From assembly GCA_035041965.1 (NCBI GenBank), contig JAPYMA010000128.1, forward strand, positions 31,931 through 95,930: 64,000 nucleotides of DNA, given 5' to 3'. Shown here one piece after another: positions 54,601 through 64,000 of the stretch; the first letter of the stretch is position 1, and every line of letters starts with the position of its first letter. The translations under genes and the position numbers were made by a program. The notes under the pieces are model-generated. The model was given only the letters and a program-made list of their open reading frames with translations. It was not told the origin of the DNA and did not search any database. This DNA comes from Anisakis pegreffii. Taxonomy: Eukaryota > Nematoda > Chromadorea > Rhabditida > Anisakidae.

Positions 54601-55413
54601 GTCCTTGAATTGTTTATCGTCAGAATACAATTTCGACTTCTTTTTTAGTGGTTTGCCATCTTCATTTACTGGCGACCCTTCCTTTTGATTGTTTTGACTT
54701 TGATTGTTATTGTCATCGGGATGAGCTCGCTTATATGCACTAAAATAAATTGATCAGTTATGATACAACTTCAAATTGAATAATTTAACTGAACAATTGT
54801 AGATGTGTATAGATGTGCTTGTTAATGTATGAAAATTAAACGATTGCTGAATTAAATGAAACATTGCTGACCTGCTACCAATAGCATACTTACTCCAGGC
54901 TCGTGGTTTTGCTTCATCCCCAAACGGTCTACATTCCTCTACCTATCCAAAAATTTCATCAATTAAGATTCAATATTCCTTGAACAACTCTTTTATAACT
55001 TCGTTTCAAAATTTCTTTTCAACTGCTCAGTTTCATTACGCAGAAGATCCTTTTTTAATCATATAGATTACGGTAGGTTGAAGTGATTCTTCAGAAACGC
55101 TCTGTGAACAATATATCCTCTAGCATATGGTGAAAACAATTGAAATATCTCGAAGAATGATAATCATATTTGCGGTAACATATCATATATGTACCTGTAT
55201 TTTTGAAGTATTAAGGAAAGTATTATTGAGTTGATCGATCGCTTTTTCAGCAGATTGTTCGCTTTCATAGCCAACAAACGCGAAACGTCTAAATTTTCCT
55301 TCCTTTGTAAACTTCAACGTACAATCGGTCAATTTACCGAATTTCTCAAACTGTGCCCTCAGTTTTGCTTCCGTACAAGTGGATGGTAATCCTTTGACGA
55401 TCAATCGTGACAT
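48615..55413 (-). CDS. rbd-1: Multi-RRM ribosome-assembly factor RBD-1 (Mrd1/RBM19)
   Basis: Nucleolar RNA-binding protein needed for pre-rRNA cleavage and small-subunit assembly. Eighteen phase-matched exons give about 947 residues, close to RBM19: 55195-55413, 54890-54942, 54559-54739, 54294-54384, 53682-53887, 53353-53501, 52936-53134, 52502-52627, 52182-52306, 51766-51986, 51484-51624, 50909-51172, 50395-50673, 50072-50166, 49794-49913, 49511-49609, 48956-49149 and 48615-48696. Six RRMs are visible: RRM1 ([16 protein letters not shown]), RRM2 ([16 protein letters not shown]), RRM3 ([15 protein letters not shown]), RRM4 (ILVKNLPHG), RRM5 ([16 protein letters not shown]) and RRM6 ([15 protein letters not shown]). 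The Mrd1-typical block [14 protein letters not shown] follows RRM3. A charged Glu/Lys linker separates RRM4 and RRM5. The start is the first Met before RRM1. The RRM3 end is read with an acceptor at 52628, because it restores the conserved GRMLHVL. Confidence 0.95.
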
Positions 55414-55879
55414 TGTCTTCGACTCTTAGCAAAATGCCATCGACCTAAATCACAATATACTATTAAATGTTAATTCATTTGTATGCTTAATGGAACTTGA
55501 AACGAATTCATTATTACCAAATCACACGGATAATTATCGACGAAAAGCAATGTAAGATTCTGATGCTACCTTAATGTGACTATCAGTCATTACACTTGCA
55601 GACACCTCTGTAGGAGTGCTTGTAATCTGCAGAATATTCGAAAACGATTTCTGACTCTGGTCACATTGTAAACATGGTCTCTGACAGAAAATCTCTAACG
55701 ACTCTTGCAAGCTTGGAAAAATTCCTAGTCGTTAGACTGAAATCAAGCGAGAGAGACCTAAATCTGGCTCCTGGACTAGAATCTGGCTCTAGTCACTTGA
55801 TTAGTAAGCGATTGCCTTGTGGACCGTTACTTCCCATCCCACGGCATTGATAATTCTATCAATAATGATAATTCTAACC

Positions 55880-56035
55880 GCAAGGATTACAGTAATACTC
55901 TCTGATTCCAAAATATCATTAACGTGATACTCTCTACAGTAATACTAAAGATTACGGAACCATACGGTACCATAATGATTACCGTAAGATCCTCTACGTA
56001 AGTAATACTCTTTTTGGTAACCATAAGGATTACGG
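55880..56035. repeat. Degenerate gattacggtaa repeat cluster
   Basis: Several variants of ggattacagtaatactct, gattacggaacc and gattaccgtaag recur in both orientations with irregular spacing. Confidence 0.55.
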
Positions 56036-56086
56036 TAACACTCGCTCGCTTACTCAAAATGCCATTAAGCAGTCCCCCAAATATGG

Positions 56087-56157
56087 TTATCTGTGGCTTA
56101 GTGGTTAGCGCGTGAGCCCCTGTTTTGAACATTTGTAGTTCAAATCCTCCCACGGAA
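56087..56157 (+). other. tRNA-like remnant (A box and B box)
   Basis: tggcttagtgg at 56094-56104 matches an A box and agttcaaatcc at 56137-56147 resembles a B box, at normal spacing for a tRNA. The acceptor and T stems pair poorly, so this is not a working tRNA. A decayed tRNA copy or tRNA-derived SINE head is more likely. Confidence 0.35.
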
Positions 56158-56443
56158 GTCCTATTTTGCTGACCGCAAATCTTTTTCGGTGATGTATCTG
56201 TATGGTTCATAGAAACCAAAAACAACAACAATAATGATGGCTCATTAAGTGTGAACGAAAATGAAACAAATGAAAAACAACAAAACAACCGAATATTAAT
56301 TGATATTTATTCGATTAATTCCCAATGACGACACACATCCAATTATTTCATCATAAGACAATTGGTTTCATCATAAGATAAGACAAAACTTTTGCGAGAC
56401 ATGGAACAAAAAAAAGGCATTCAAAAACAATCTCATTATTCCA

Positions 56444-59400
56444 TTAGAAGCCGTGAATTTTGCAGTTTTCTTCTTTAACAATTCCCACTTTACATAGGAA
56501 ATCTTTGATGTGTTGTCGTTGATCACCGGTCAACTGAATTACTTCACCATATTCTGGGTGTTCCACTGTTGTTCCGTTACAGTTGTATTCCTAAAATTTG
56601 CTCACAATTATTATCAGTACCTATCGGTATTACTATCATTCTTATCGCTATCCTTATCATCAATCTCACTCTCATTACCCATCGGCCTTCTCCTCCTTTA
56701 ACTTCAAATCACCATCGCACTCTAATCCATTCACGACATAAATTTCTGGTTAGTTTCAAAGAAGCATTCAACAAAAACAGTCTTGACAATTTGACTGGTT
56801 TATGTATGTGCTTTTATTTAATCAACTAGACACAATAATAACATCCATCGAAACAATGATAATATTAGAGAGACACATAAGATTATAAGATGAACAGTAG
56901 CGATAATGACGAAACTCATATCACCTTCAAAAAATCGCTTATGACAATTAGCGAATACAGAAAATGAAACAAGTCATAACCAAATAAAGAAGAACATCCC
57001 AAAAAATAAAAATTGCCAATGATATTATTAAACAAAAATAATAAAGCGACAATAACATAACTTCAAAAGCTCCAAATGGAAACAAAACATTCGACACAAA
57101 AGCAAAGCAATTAACATAAATGAATGCGAAATATACTTGATGCAATAATATGAAATCATTGACGACACGCAACAATAATGAAATTATCCTCACGATTCGA
57201 TGTAAGAAAATGTGAATGAAATATGCGCGAACACTCAACAAAACCATTTGCGAAAACCACCTCTTCAATAAGCCTAAACGTTTTCTCGTATGCAACAATA
57301 TAGGTGGCTTCTTGAATCAAATTAGGATTCGTCTGCACAAATCCCAATGGATCTTCATGAAAACGATCCGCTTCAGCAAACGTAATTCCTCTCATTCAAC
57401 AAATTCGGTGAACAATCCAATGCCCTAATTGTGCAATTGTGTAGCCCATGAAAGTAACTGTATTGAGGCATTGAATAACATGGCATCAACTGAACTATCG
57501 ACAATTTTTCTGCTCCATTTTTAACGACATCACCCATACGATTCTCTTCGTTATCTTGCAATAACTTCGCTCTATTTGCAATGAACTTCGCCGTACTGAT
57601 AGGACCAATTTGATGGTATAAGCCCAGATAGAGAGTCAACGGTATATTTATTCCCAACACTAGTATCACCAACAAACGACTGATCCCCACGAATTTCCCA
57701 TTACCATGGGCACCAGCTCTTCTCAAGTAACCAAAGAAATGCCCAGCATAAATACACAGAAATGGTATAATCGGCAACAAGAACCGATGCTCCTTATGCG
57801 CTAAACCACTATGGAAAGTGATGTAAAAGAGTGATGTGAGGAGCAATGATAACGTGACTCTGACGATAACGAATCGCTACAAAACAACCACCAATGATAG
57901 GTATTAACTGAACGCTTAGTACGGCTGGTAGACCATTCGTAATGAAATAATGCCATGGATTTGTACCGAAATGAGCACTTCCGCCTTGGAACACGTTGAA
58001 TTTTGCAAAGTTCCAAGCCGAAAATGTCCATTCACCATAGGCGAATGAGTCCAACAAGAACGCTACCACTAGCACTGGCAGCATTGCCGGTAGACACGTA
58101 AAAACAATCAGTTCCAGTCGCGACTTCGACCTCACTAAATGCCACAATCCTAATGGTATCCAAATGAGAACAGCAGTTGGTCGTATCAAAATGGCCAGTG
58201 TCGCTATGCTCATATATGGCCAACATGCACGATTGTTCGATGACTCAACAGTGCTTTTAAATGGATACCATTTCAGTGCAATCAACGTCAAAGCAGTTTC
58301 AATTGAATTCGAAAGTGTCCTCGGTGCACAATACAACACAAACCAACACGTCAGATAATTGAACAGTGCAAATTTCGCATCAAATGACGGCAGTAAACGT
58401 TTTGCTAACGAATAGAAACATACATCTCCCATAGCAAAGAGCAACGAATGTAACAATTTCGGTACAAAAATAATTGCAAAATTCGAATCCAAATCAAAAA
58501 TTTTCAATAGATAATAGAAAATGGCAATCGAGTATGGATGTATAATTGAACGCAATGAATTTGTCCATTCCCATGCCAGGTGTCCAGTCGAAAACACCAC
58601 ATGATACGCTACTTCAACGCTTTGAAACAGTTCATCGGGAACAAACCAAGTTTGCACAACAAATATATTCACCAATCGCAATAGCAATATTGATACGGGC
58701 AATAACATTTTCATATTCACATTCATTTTCATAATAGATGGATGGATTGATCCCGTCTTTCGTCTTCTGTTCTCTTTTCACTGCAATTTGAAACCTAATT
58801 CTACTAGACTTTCTAAAAATCTTCACTCACTTCAACAACGTTCACATCTCCATCTCAACTGAATTCCTATCCAATCAATCACAAATCCATCATTTTAATC
58901 ACTCAAGAAATCATCTTCATTGAATAAGTTCGTATCTTATTGTTAGAATAATTTATTTTCTCGCGTACAAACTGAAGAATCAGGCTGTCTCAGACTTTCA
59001 AGGATTGTTTCAAACGAATTTAAGCACTGATTTATTCGAAAAACAATATCTGTAACTGATATGCGCTGTTAAAATGATAGACTTTGACACAAACTAATGA
59101 AACCCACACGTATGCATAGCAATAAAATGATTGGAACGCATTATGAAATGCTGAAGAGGAGGAATAAATGACGAAATTCTATTCTAAATTCTACTGAATC
59201 AATAGAGTCACGTTAGAAATTCTTGCAGTTTCATTATCAAATTTCGTAAACCTAAATCAACAACACCGAAAATAAGAGGAAATCACATTTGGATAAGTAA
59301 TCTTCGTAGCGAATAATAACGATGATTCATAAAACTGAACAAACAATTGAAGAACGAAAAGAGGTGTGTTAGTACCGTAGATGATATGAGGTTAGTTCTC

Positions 59401-60019
59401 TGTTAATTGAGGTGTTAGTTATGAATTACAAGAATGAGAGAATGCTTCAATTCAGTCTGAAAAATATTGCCCGAAAAACAGATATATTTGACTGTAGAAA
59501 TTTAGTCCGTATATTTCTGATTCATGCAAAACCGCCAGTTTACAAAACACATGGATCGAATACTGAAAATACAATAGACCAAAACGTACCTTCTTCAAAT
59601 ATCGAACAATTTTTTTCAAATCATATTCGGGTGCAATCCCCTGCACAGTTGTAATCGTCTTACGACCAGTACGTTGTTGGATTCGAATATGACAGAATCC
59701 TTGACGAGTACCTTCTTCGTCCTCGAGTTGTTCGAACGCGTCTGAAATTCAGATCAAAAAAAAATCTCTCGATTCTAGAATATTTCCGGAGTTCTTGTGG
59801 ATTCTATGTGGAATCTCAGCAACCCAAAACTTCACCATCAACATGAATCAATAGGATCAAACCAGTGATAATAGAAAATAACGCTGATCTAATTCGCGAA
59901 CATGAGAAATTCATTAGATTTAAGTTATTCAGCATGTGAAATTAAGGAATATTATGAGGGCTGTTGAAATAAAACATACCTTTAGGTTTGTTCAAGTTCT
60001 GGATTGATGTTTCAGTCAT
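56444..60019 (-). CDS. eif-1: Translation initiation factor eIF1 (SUI1 family)
   Basis: eIF1 binds the 40S subunit and enforces start-codon selection. Three phase-matched exons (59980-60019, 59590-59741 and 56444-56590) give 112 residues, the usual size. Exon 2 carries HIRIQQRTGRKTITTVQGI and the following YDLKKIVRYLKK. Exon 3 begins with YNCNGT and continues with HPEYGEVIQLTGDQR, then KVGIVKE, ending KIHGF as expected for the family. The start is the only Met in exon 1. The second intron (56591-59589) is about 3 kb and contains the PIG-B-like sequence on the same strand, which is unusual for such a compact, highly expressed gene. The leading segment before HIRIQQR is shorter than in vertebrates. 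Confidence 0.95.
57156..58732 (-). CDS. PIGB: GPI mannosyltransferase 3 (PIG-B), intronless, frame broken twice
   Basis: PIG-B adds the third mannose to the GPI-anchor precursor in the ER membrane. The multi-pass protein is recognised by VPDELFQSVEVAYHVVFSTG with EWT just after (the catalytic-loop region), then RTLSNSIET, FIRPTA-like ILIRPTAVLIW, NPWHYFITNGLPAVL, AHKEHRFLLPIIPF and the C-terminal IFHSHF. Three frames are needed. 58732 to about 57863 is open, then a +1 shift somewhere in 57811-57876, then open to a TGA at 57373-57375, then +1 again to the end at 57156. Across the second break the joined reading aligns without gaps to the family. No intron is present, although neighbouring genes are intron-rich. 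It lies inside eIF1 intron 2, same strand. It may be a retrocopy or decayed copy, a gene with two assembly indels, or, less likely, a recoded gene. No poly(A) remnant is obvious. Confidence 0.88.
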
Positions 60020-61020
60020 TGATGAAACGGTTGTGACACTAATCGAGTGTTTTTTGATAACTTGCTTTTGACAAACTGCGGTCGATACGAACACAGAATA
60101 AACACTAAAAAGCAGTTTTGTTCATTAACATCTTAAGAAAAGAATCATCAAATCGCGAGAAAACGTATCAATTAAACGTTTAAATAAATTCAACAATAAA
60201 AATGAATCACGATGAGAATTTATGCACTTCATTTCATTAATTAACGAGGCATTTTTGCTGATTACCGGTGCCACACGCGCGCATGCGCTTGGTTAACCGC
60301 TTCGCCCCATCAATCAATCGAAAATATCATTCATTCCCTACATTATCACCCATACTATTCCCGATGTCTGAAGAAACTCCGTTTAAACGATAACGAAACC
60401 TCATCTAACACAGTTTAACTAGCCAAATGAGCCGACTCGGTCAATTTCACTTGCTTAAAGTAATCAGTCTAGAAGGATTTGACAAGCGGCTACTATAGTT
60501 AACGCGAGCTGTGTCCAACACAACAGAAAAATACATATTTCGAGTGGCAATCTATAACCTACACAATATATTCTGAAGTACCATTCCTGTCGGAGGACGA
60601 GATCCGCGGCAGAGGGCAATTTCCTGGCCACTTTGCTCCGACACGGAGTTCACTGGCCAAAAAGTTGCACCCTAAGGAACATTATTGTGACGAACTACAC
60701 GATTTTCAACCTAATAAACGACTTACAAACAAGAGGTTACAACCTGATCCGCAGCATGACTCGGTTGAATATGCGGAAAACTTGCTCCTTAGCATTTCCT
60801 TATTGCATTTTCTTGAGTAACATCCCCCTACATCTTTTAAAGTATAAGAAAAGGATAAAAATATTAAAATAAATGAATAAAAAGAACAAACAATACGAAT
60901 TTGCCTTTGTGCCAAATGTGGCAACCTATCACTGCTCTATAAGTTGGTATGTTTTCAAATGCGGGAATTTTAAAATTTTTAGAAATAACCGTCACGGACG
61001 ACCCAACCTGACCGTTTTTA

Positions 61021-61076
61021 GGGGGCCCACTGACCGCTAGACGGGTGCCGAAGTGCCGTTTCGCGGTCAGCGCCCC
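61021..61076. repeat. GC-rich stem-loop
   Basis: CTGACCGC (61030-61037) pairs with GCGGTCAG (61063-61070). The stem can be extended by the flanking G run (61021-61025) and CGCCCC (61071-61076), leaving an inner acggg...ccgt pairing. This is strong secondary structure in otherwise AT-rich DNA. Confidence 0.6.
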
Positions 61077-61438
61077 AGAGAAGAAAAAAAGCCTGACTTC
61101 CAGTTCGAACGCATCTTCGGGTAGAAAACGTCTTATCAGCCCTGACTGATCCAAGCTGACAAGCAACCATTTACTACCCAAAGCACCAGAGTGATGGCTG
61201 TGCTATCCCATGAAAATGAACCTATGCAAACCCTTCCAAGTCTCACAAAAACATTGACAGCCTCAATCTCTGGTCTGAACTGGAAATCAGGTGGTACCAC
61301 CTAGCTAGTAAACATGTCCCCGTTACTGGTGACCCAAATTTCACCACTCAAAAGATAATTTTTGATCAATTCATCCATAAACAATGTCTAACACAAAATA
61401 CAAAAAGCGAAAATCATTCACTAGCCGGGCAGTACCGA

Positions 61439-61503
61439 TTGAAAGAGCTCTTATAACCACACGAAGGTGGCCGGAAGACAAAGTTCCTCAAGAGCTCTTT
61501 CAA
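61439..61503. repeat. 14-bp perfect inverted repeat
   Basis: ttgaaagagctctt (61439-61452) and its exact complement (61490-61503) flank 37 bases. It could be the termini of a tiny element or a large hairpin. No other support was found. Confidence 0.75.
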
Positions 61504-62292
61504 AAACGAAAAACAACAATAACAATAAACAAACGAAGAACAACAAAAGAAACAAACAAGCAACAACAAAAATAAACAAAAAATAACAACACCCCCTCCC
61601 CAAAACTTTTACACTTTTCACATAAATCACATCAAAATGCAAATTGAAAAAATATCACAGCGCACAATAAATCAAGCATCACAGCATATAAGATATCACA
61701 ACATAAAAAATATATCACATAGCAACATATATCACAGCAAATCATGCAACTTATCACATTAACGTTATCACACATACATTAAAGCAGCAACAAAAAAAGC
61801 AGCCATTCGACTCCATTACGGCAAACTGACGAATCCAACACATAAAGCAGAACACTGCTCTGAAGTTCTAAATTTGTTATCTTCAGATAAAACCATAGAA
61901 CAATATTTCTAACAATTACAGTGTATGATTTATTCGGAATGAATCCAACGAAACCCATGCAATTATCCTAAATGACTGAGTTCGGTCACCTAATCTGATA
62001 CTGCGTTCGCAACAAAAAAACTAATGAAGGATAGGCAAAGAATATGGAAAGCACAGATTCGTTGCACAGCATGCATTTGGAAGAAAATTTAAGCATGAAA
62101 AGAGGGATATGATAGCGAAGAAGAAAGCCATGCAGATTTTAATAAAACTCATCGAGCTTCACATGAAATTAAAAGCCGCTGAATATTCTAATTTTATGGA
62201 GCAGGGATATCCTGTGGCTAAGCGTTTATGGTCTCTTAAAAGAGATGATATGTTCAGAAAGAAACGAACAAAGTTTGGTTTATTGTCTTGGT

Positions 62293-62308
62293 GGCCCTAA
62301 AGAGGGCC
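62293..62308 (-). promoter_or_regulatory. Histone-type mRNA 3' stem-loop, orphan
   Basis: On the minus strand the site reads aacGGCCCTCTTTAGGGCC followed by accaa: a six-base stem GGCCCT/AGGGCC with a four-base CTTT loop, an A-rich 5' flank and an ACCA 3' flank. This is the arrangement of replication-dependent histone mRNA ends, with C as first loop base as known for nematodes. No histone coding sequence lies upstream on that strand, so it may be a remnant or belong to something else. Confidence 0.5.
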
Positions 62309-62488
62309 GTTGGGTTTTCTTGGGCCGGAACCTAGCCATCGCGCAACCTCAGATTTTAGTGTCTGCAAAAAAGCGTTGCCAAATAAACATTTCCTGCTCA
62401 AAAAAATAATTGTGGAGTAAACAACTGATAAATGAAGGATAAAAAGATTCTGAACTCACAAATACTTAAGGAAATATTTATCAGCTTA

Positions 62489-63740
62489 TTACCTTGCCGC
62501 ATCGACTGCTGAGCGACCTTGTTGAACTGGATATTTTATCGTTGAACCATCGTTTATACCATCGAACCACCCAGTCGAGTTCCATTGAGTGAATGTAAAT
62601 TTTTAATATTAGCAATTGAAATATATTTATACGCTTATAACCTAACAGCCCAAATAAAAAGAAGAAAATGTCACAAAACGATTCCTGTCCTTTTCAGTAG
62701 TTGCTTGACTGGCCACAGACAGAGACATAACATTTATCTTGAACCCGAGGTCCCCCGCCGCTGTCCATAGAACATGGTAGTCTGACGGTACGGATGCCGG
62801 GTTCACCCGGAACCGGGATAGGATTGCTCCTTGGGTTATCAGCCCATTCTCCCGGCCGCACTGCATTCGCACACCTACAGGGAGCTAGAAAATGCAGTGT
62901 CTATGTCTACGACCCGACTAACAACGGATCAACAAAACTTAGGAATCATTCCGTGAATACTCTCACCTATGGAACTAAGGTCCACGGAAAAAGGAATAAA
63001 TAATACGTAAGAACATATTTATCAATTTACCTTCCCATGATGAAACAATTGTTGTGGCTGCTCAACGGTTGAACTGCGACGTCCATTCTGTTGTTAATCC
63101 ATCATCCGCATTGCCAATCGAATGCCATTGAGTGAATGAAAGTTTTAATATTAGCAGTTGGAATATATTTATACACTTATAATCAAACAGCTCAAATAAA
63201 AGGAAGAACATGTCACAAAACGATTCCTATCTTTTTGAATGGTTGCTTGACTGGTCAAAGACATAGACATCACATTTATCTAAAACCCGAGGTCCCCCGC
63301 CGCTGTCCATAAAGAATGGTAGTCTGACGGTACGGATGCCGGGTTCACCCGGAACCGGGATAGGATTTCTCCTTGGGTTATCAGCCCATTCTCCCGGCCG
63401 CACTGCATTCGCACACCTACAGGGAGCTAGAAAATGCAGTGTCTATGTCTACGACCCGACTAACAACGGATTAACAAAACTTAGGAATCATTCCGTGAAC
63501 ATTCTCACCTACTCCATGGAACTACAGTTCACGGAAGAAGGAATAAATAATAAATAAGAAAATATTACCTTATTACCTTCCATCGATGAACCAATTGCAG
63601 CGCTGAATCGAAACGTCCGTTTTGTTGTCGAACCATCATCTGCATTCCCAATCGGATGCCATCGAGTTCATGAAAGTTGTCCATATTAGCAATTGAAATA
63701 CATCTATACGCTTGAAATATATCTATACGAATATATCTAT
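62489..63740. repeat. ~540-bp tandem repeat, two full copies and a truncated third
   Basis: Copy 1 is about 62489-63026, copy 2 about 63027-63572, and copy 3 starts near 63573 and fades by about 63740. Period is 542 in the core. The first part of the unit is only loosely similar between copies. The next 170 bases, with an atatatttatac TATA-like string, are roughly 85% alike. The core (62746-62960 and 63288-63502) differs at only about five positions in 215. The core is GC-rich and contains internal inverted repeats. Both copies also keep a plus-strand open frame starting at 62794 and 63336. Copies are numbered along the plus strand; the third is truncated. Confidence 0.85.
62746..62960. ncRNA. 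Candidate structured RNA or conserved core of the tandem unit
   Basis: This segment is nearly identical between copies while flanks have diverged. Inverted repeats include ccgggttcacccgg (14-base palindrome) and CACTGCATT (62859-62867) with AATGCAGTG (62891-62899). A TATA-like string lies about 120 bases upstream. I recognise no 5S, snRNA, SL or SRP RNA in it. The type is a hypothesis; a short protein or simple gene conversion would also preserve it. Confidence 0.2.
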
Positions 63741-64000
63741 ACCTCCCGTTCGGATGGATTTCTTAAAATCATCAAGTACCTTATCAGTACTTAGGATAGA
63801 CAATAACTGCACTGGCAAGGGAAATAAGGATGTCATCATAGAATTGTATGAATGCCATCATGACACTAGCTAATAGATAAGCTTCGGCGAGTAACCACAA
63901 ACACCTGAGAGATTTCTTCTTATAATACATTTAACAACATTGAACTGAGTGAAGCGATTTCACATGTGCAAGCCAATGGACAACCCGATTATAATTCCCC
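63741..64000. other. Window end, no feature seen
   Basis: AT-rich sequence beyond the truncated repeat copy, with short direct repeats of atatatctatac at about 63690-63745. Nothing else is recognised. Confidence 0.4.

Larger units (their letters stand above)
55414..56443. other. Gap between RBD-1 start and eIF1 3' end
   Basis: Holds degenerate repeats of a gattac(g)gtaa-like unit at about 55880-56035 and a tRNA-like remnant at 56087-56157. The RBD-1 promoter must lie here. No coding exon is seen. Confidence 0.55.
60020..62292. other. eIF1 upstream region and unclassified GC-richer block
   Basis: The eIF1 promoter lies at the low end. From about 60590 to 60690 and 60960 to 61330 the sequence is distinctly richer in G+C and can form hairpins, but I find no RNA family or coding family. 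Degenerate atatcacagca-like units follow at about 61650-61760. A plus-strand open frame at 62109-62300 is Lys-rich but unsupported. Confidence 0.5.

Overview
The window looks like nuclear DNA of a nematode. The genes are AT-rich and cut into many short exons, and most introns end in a TTTCAG-type acceptor. The recognised products include a muscle myosin of the worm MYO-3/UNC-54 kind and a TWK two-pore potassium channel. There is also a short run of the nematode telomere repeat, a near copy of the SL1 spliced leader, and a histone-type 3' stem-loop with C as the first loop base. I cannot name the species. All exon models were built by hand from splice signals and reading phase.

Layout. Bases 1-3618 hold no gene I can defend, only an AAT microsatellite and a 32-base palindrome. 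At 3619-5675 (+) lies a five-exon gene of unknown function with a repeated HRGF-x2-KAR motif. At 7945-10150 (+) is a small secreted or GPI-anchored protein. Directly after it, at 10761-13325 (+), is a longer paralogue ending in a mucin-like stalk and one transmembrane segment. The two share an exon of identical length and a C-x2-C-x2-C-x3-C motif. A TWK potassium channel occupies 16116-20494 (+). A full muscle myosin heavy chain of 36 exons and about 1968 residues occupies 22896-39249 (-).

Bases 39267-48614 are mostly non-coding and probably include the myosin control region. The six-RRM ribosome-assembly factor RBD-1/Mrd1/RBM19 (18 exons, about 947 residues) lies at 48615-55413 (-). Translation factor eIF1 (three exons, 112 residues) spans 56444-60019 (-). 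Its 3-kb second intron contains, on the same strand, an intronless PIG-B mannosyltransferase sequence whose frame is broken twice. Beyond 60 kb the sequence becomes repetitive. It includes a GC-richer hairpin block, an orphan histone 3' stem-loop, and a roughly 540-bp tandem repeat with a nearly invariant 215-bp core running to the window end.

The genes do not form one pathway. Myosin fits muscle contraction and the TWK channel fits control of membrane excitability. RBD-1 and eIF1 are housekeeping genes for ribosome assembly and start-codon selection, and PIG-B builds GPI anchors. The most interesting items are the broken PIG-B copy nested in eIF1, the SL1-like sequence inside a TWK intron, the duplicated TWK terminal exon, the tandem paralogue pair, and the tandem array near 63 kb.
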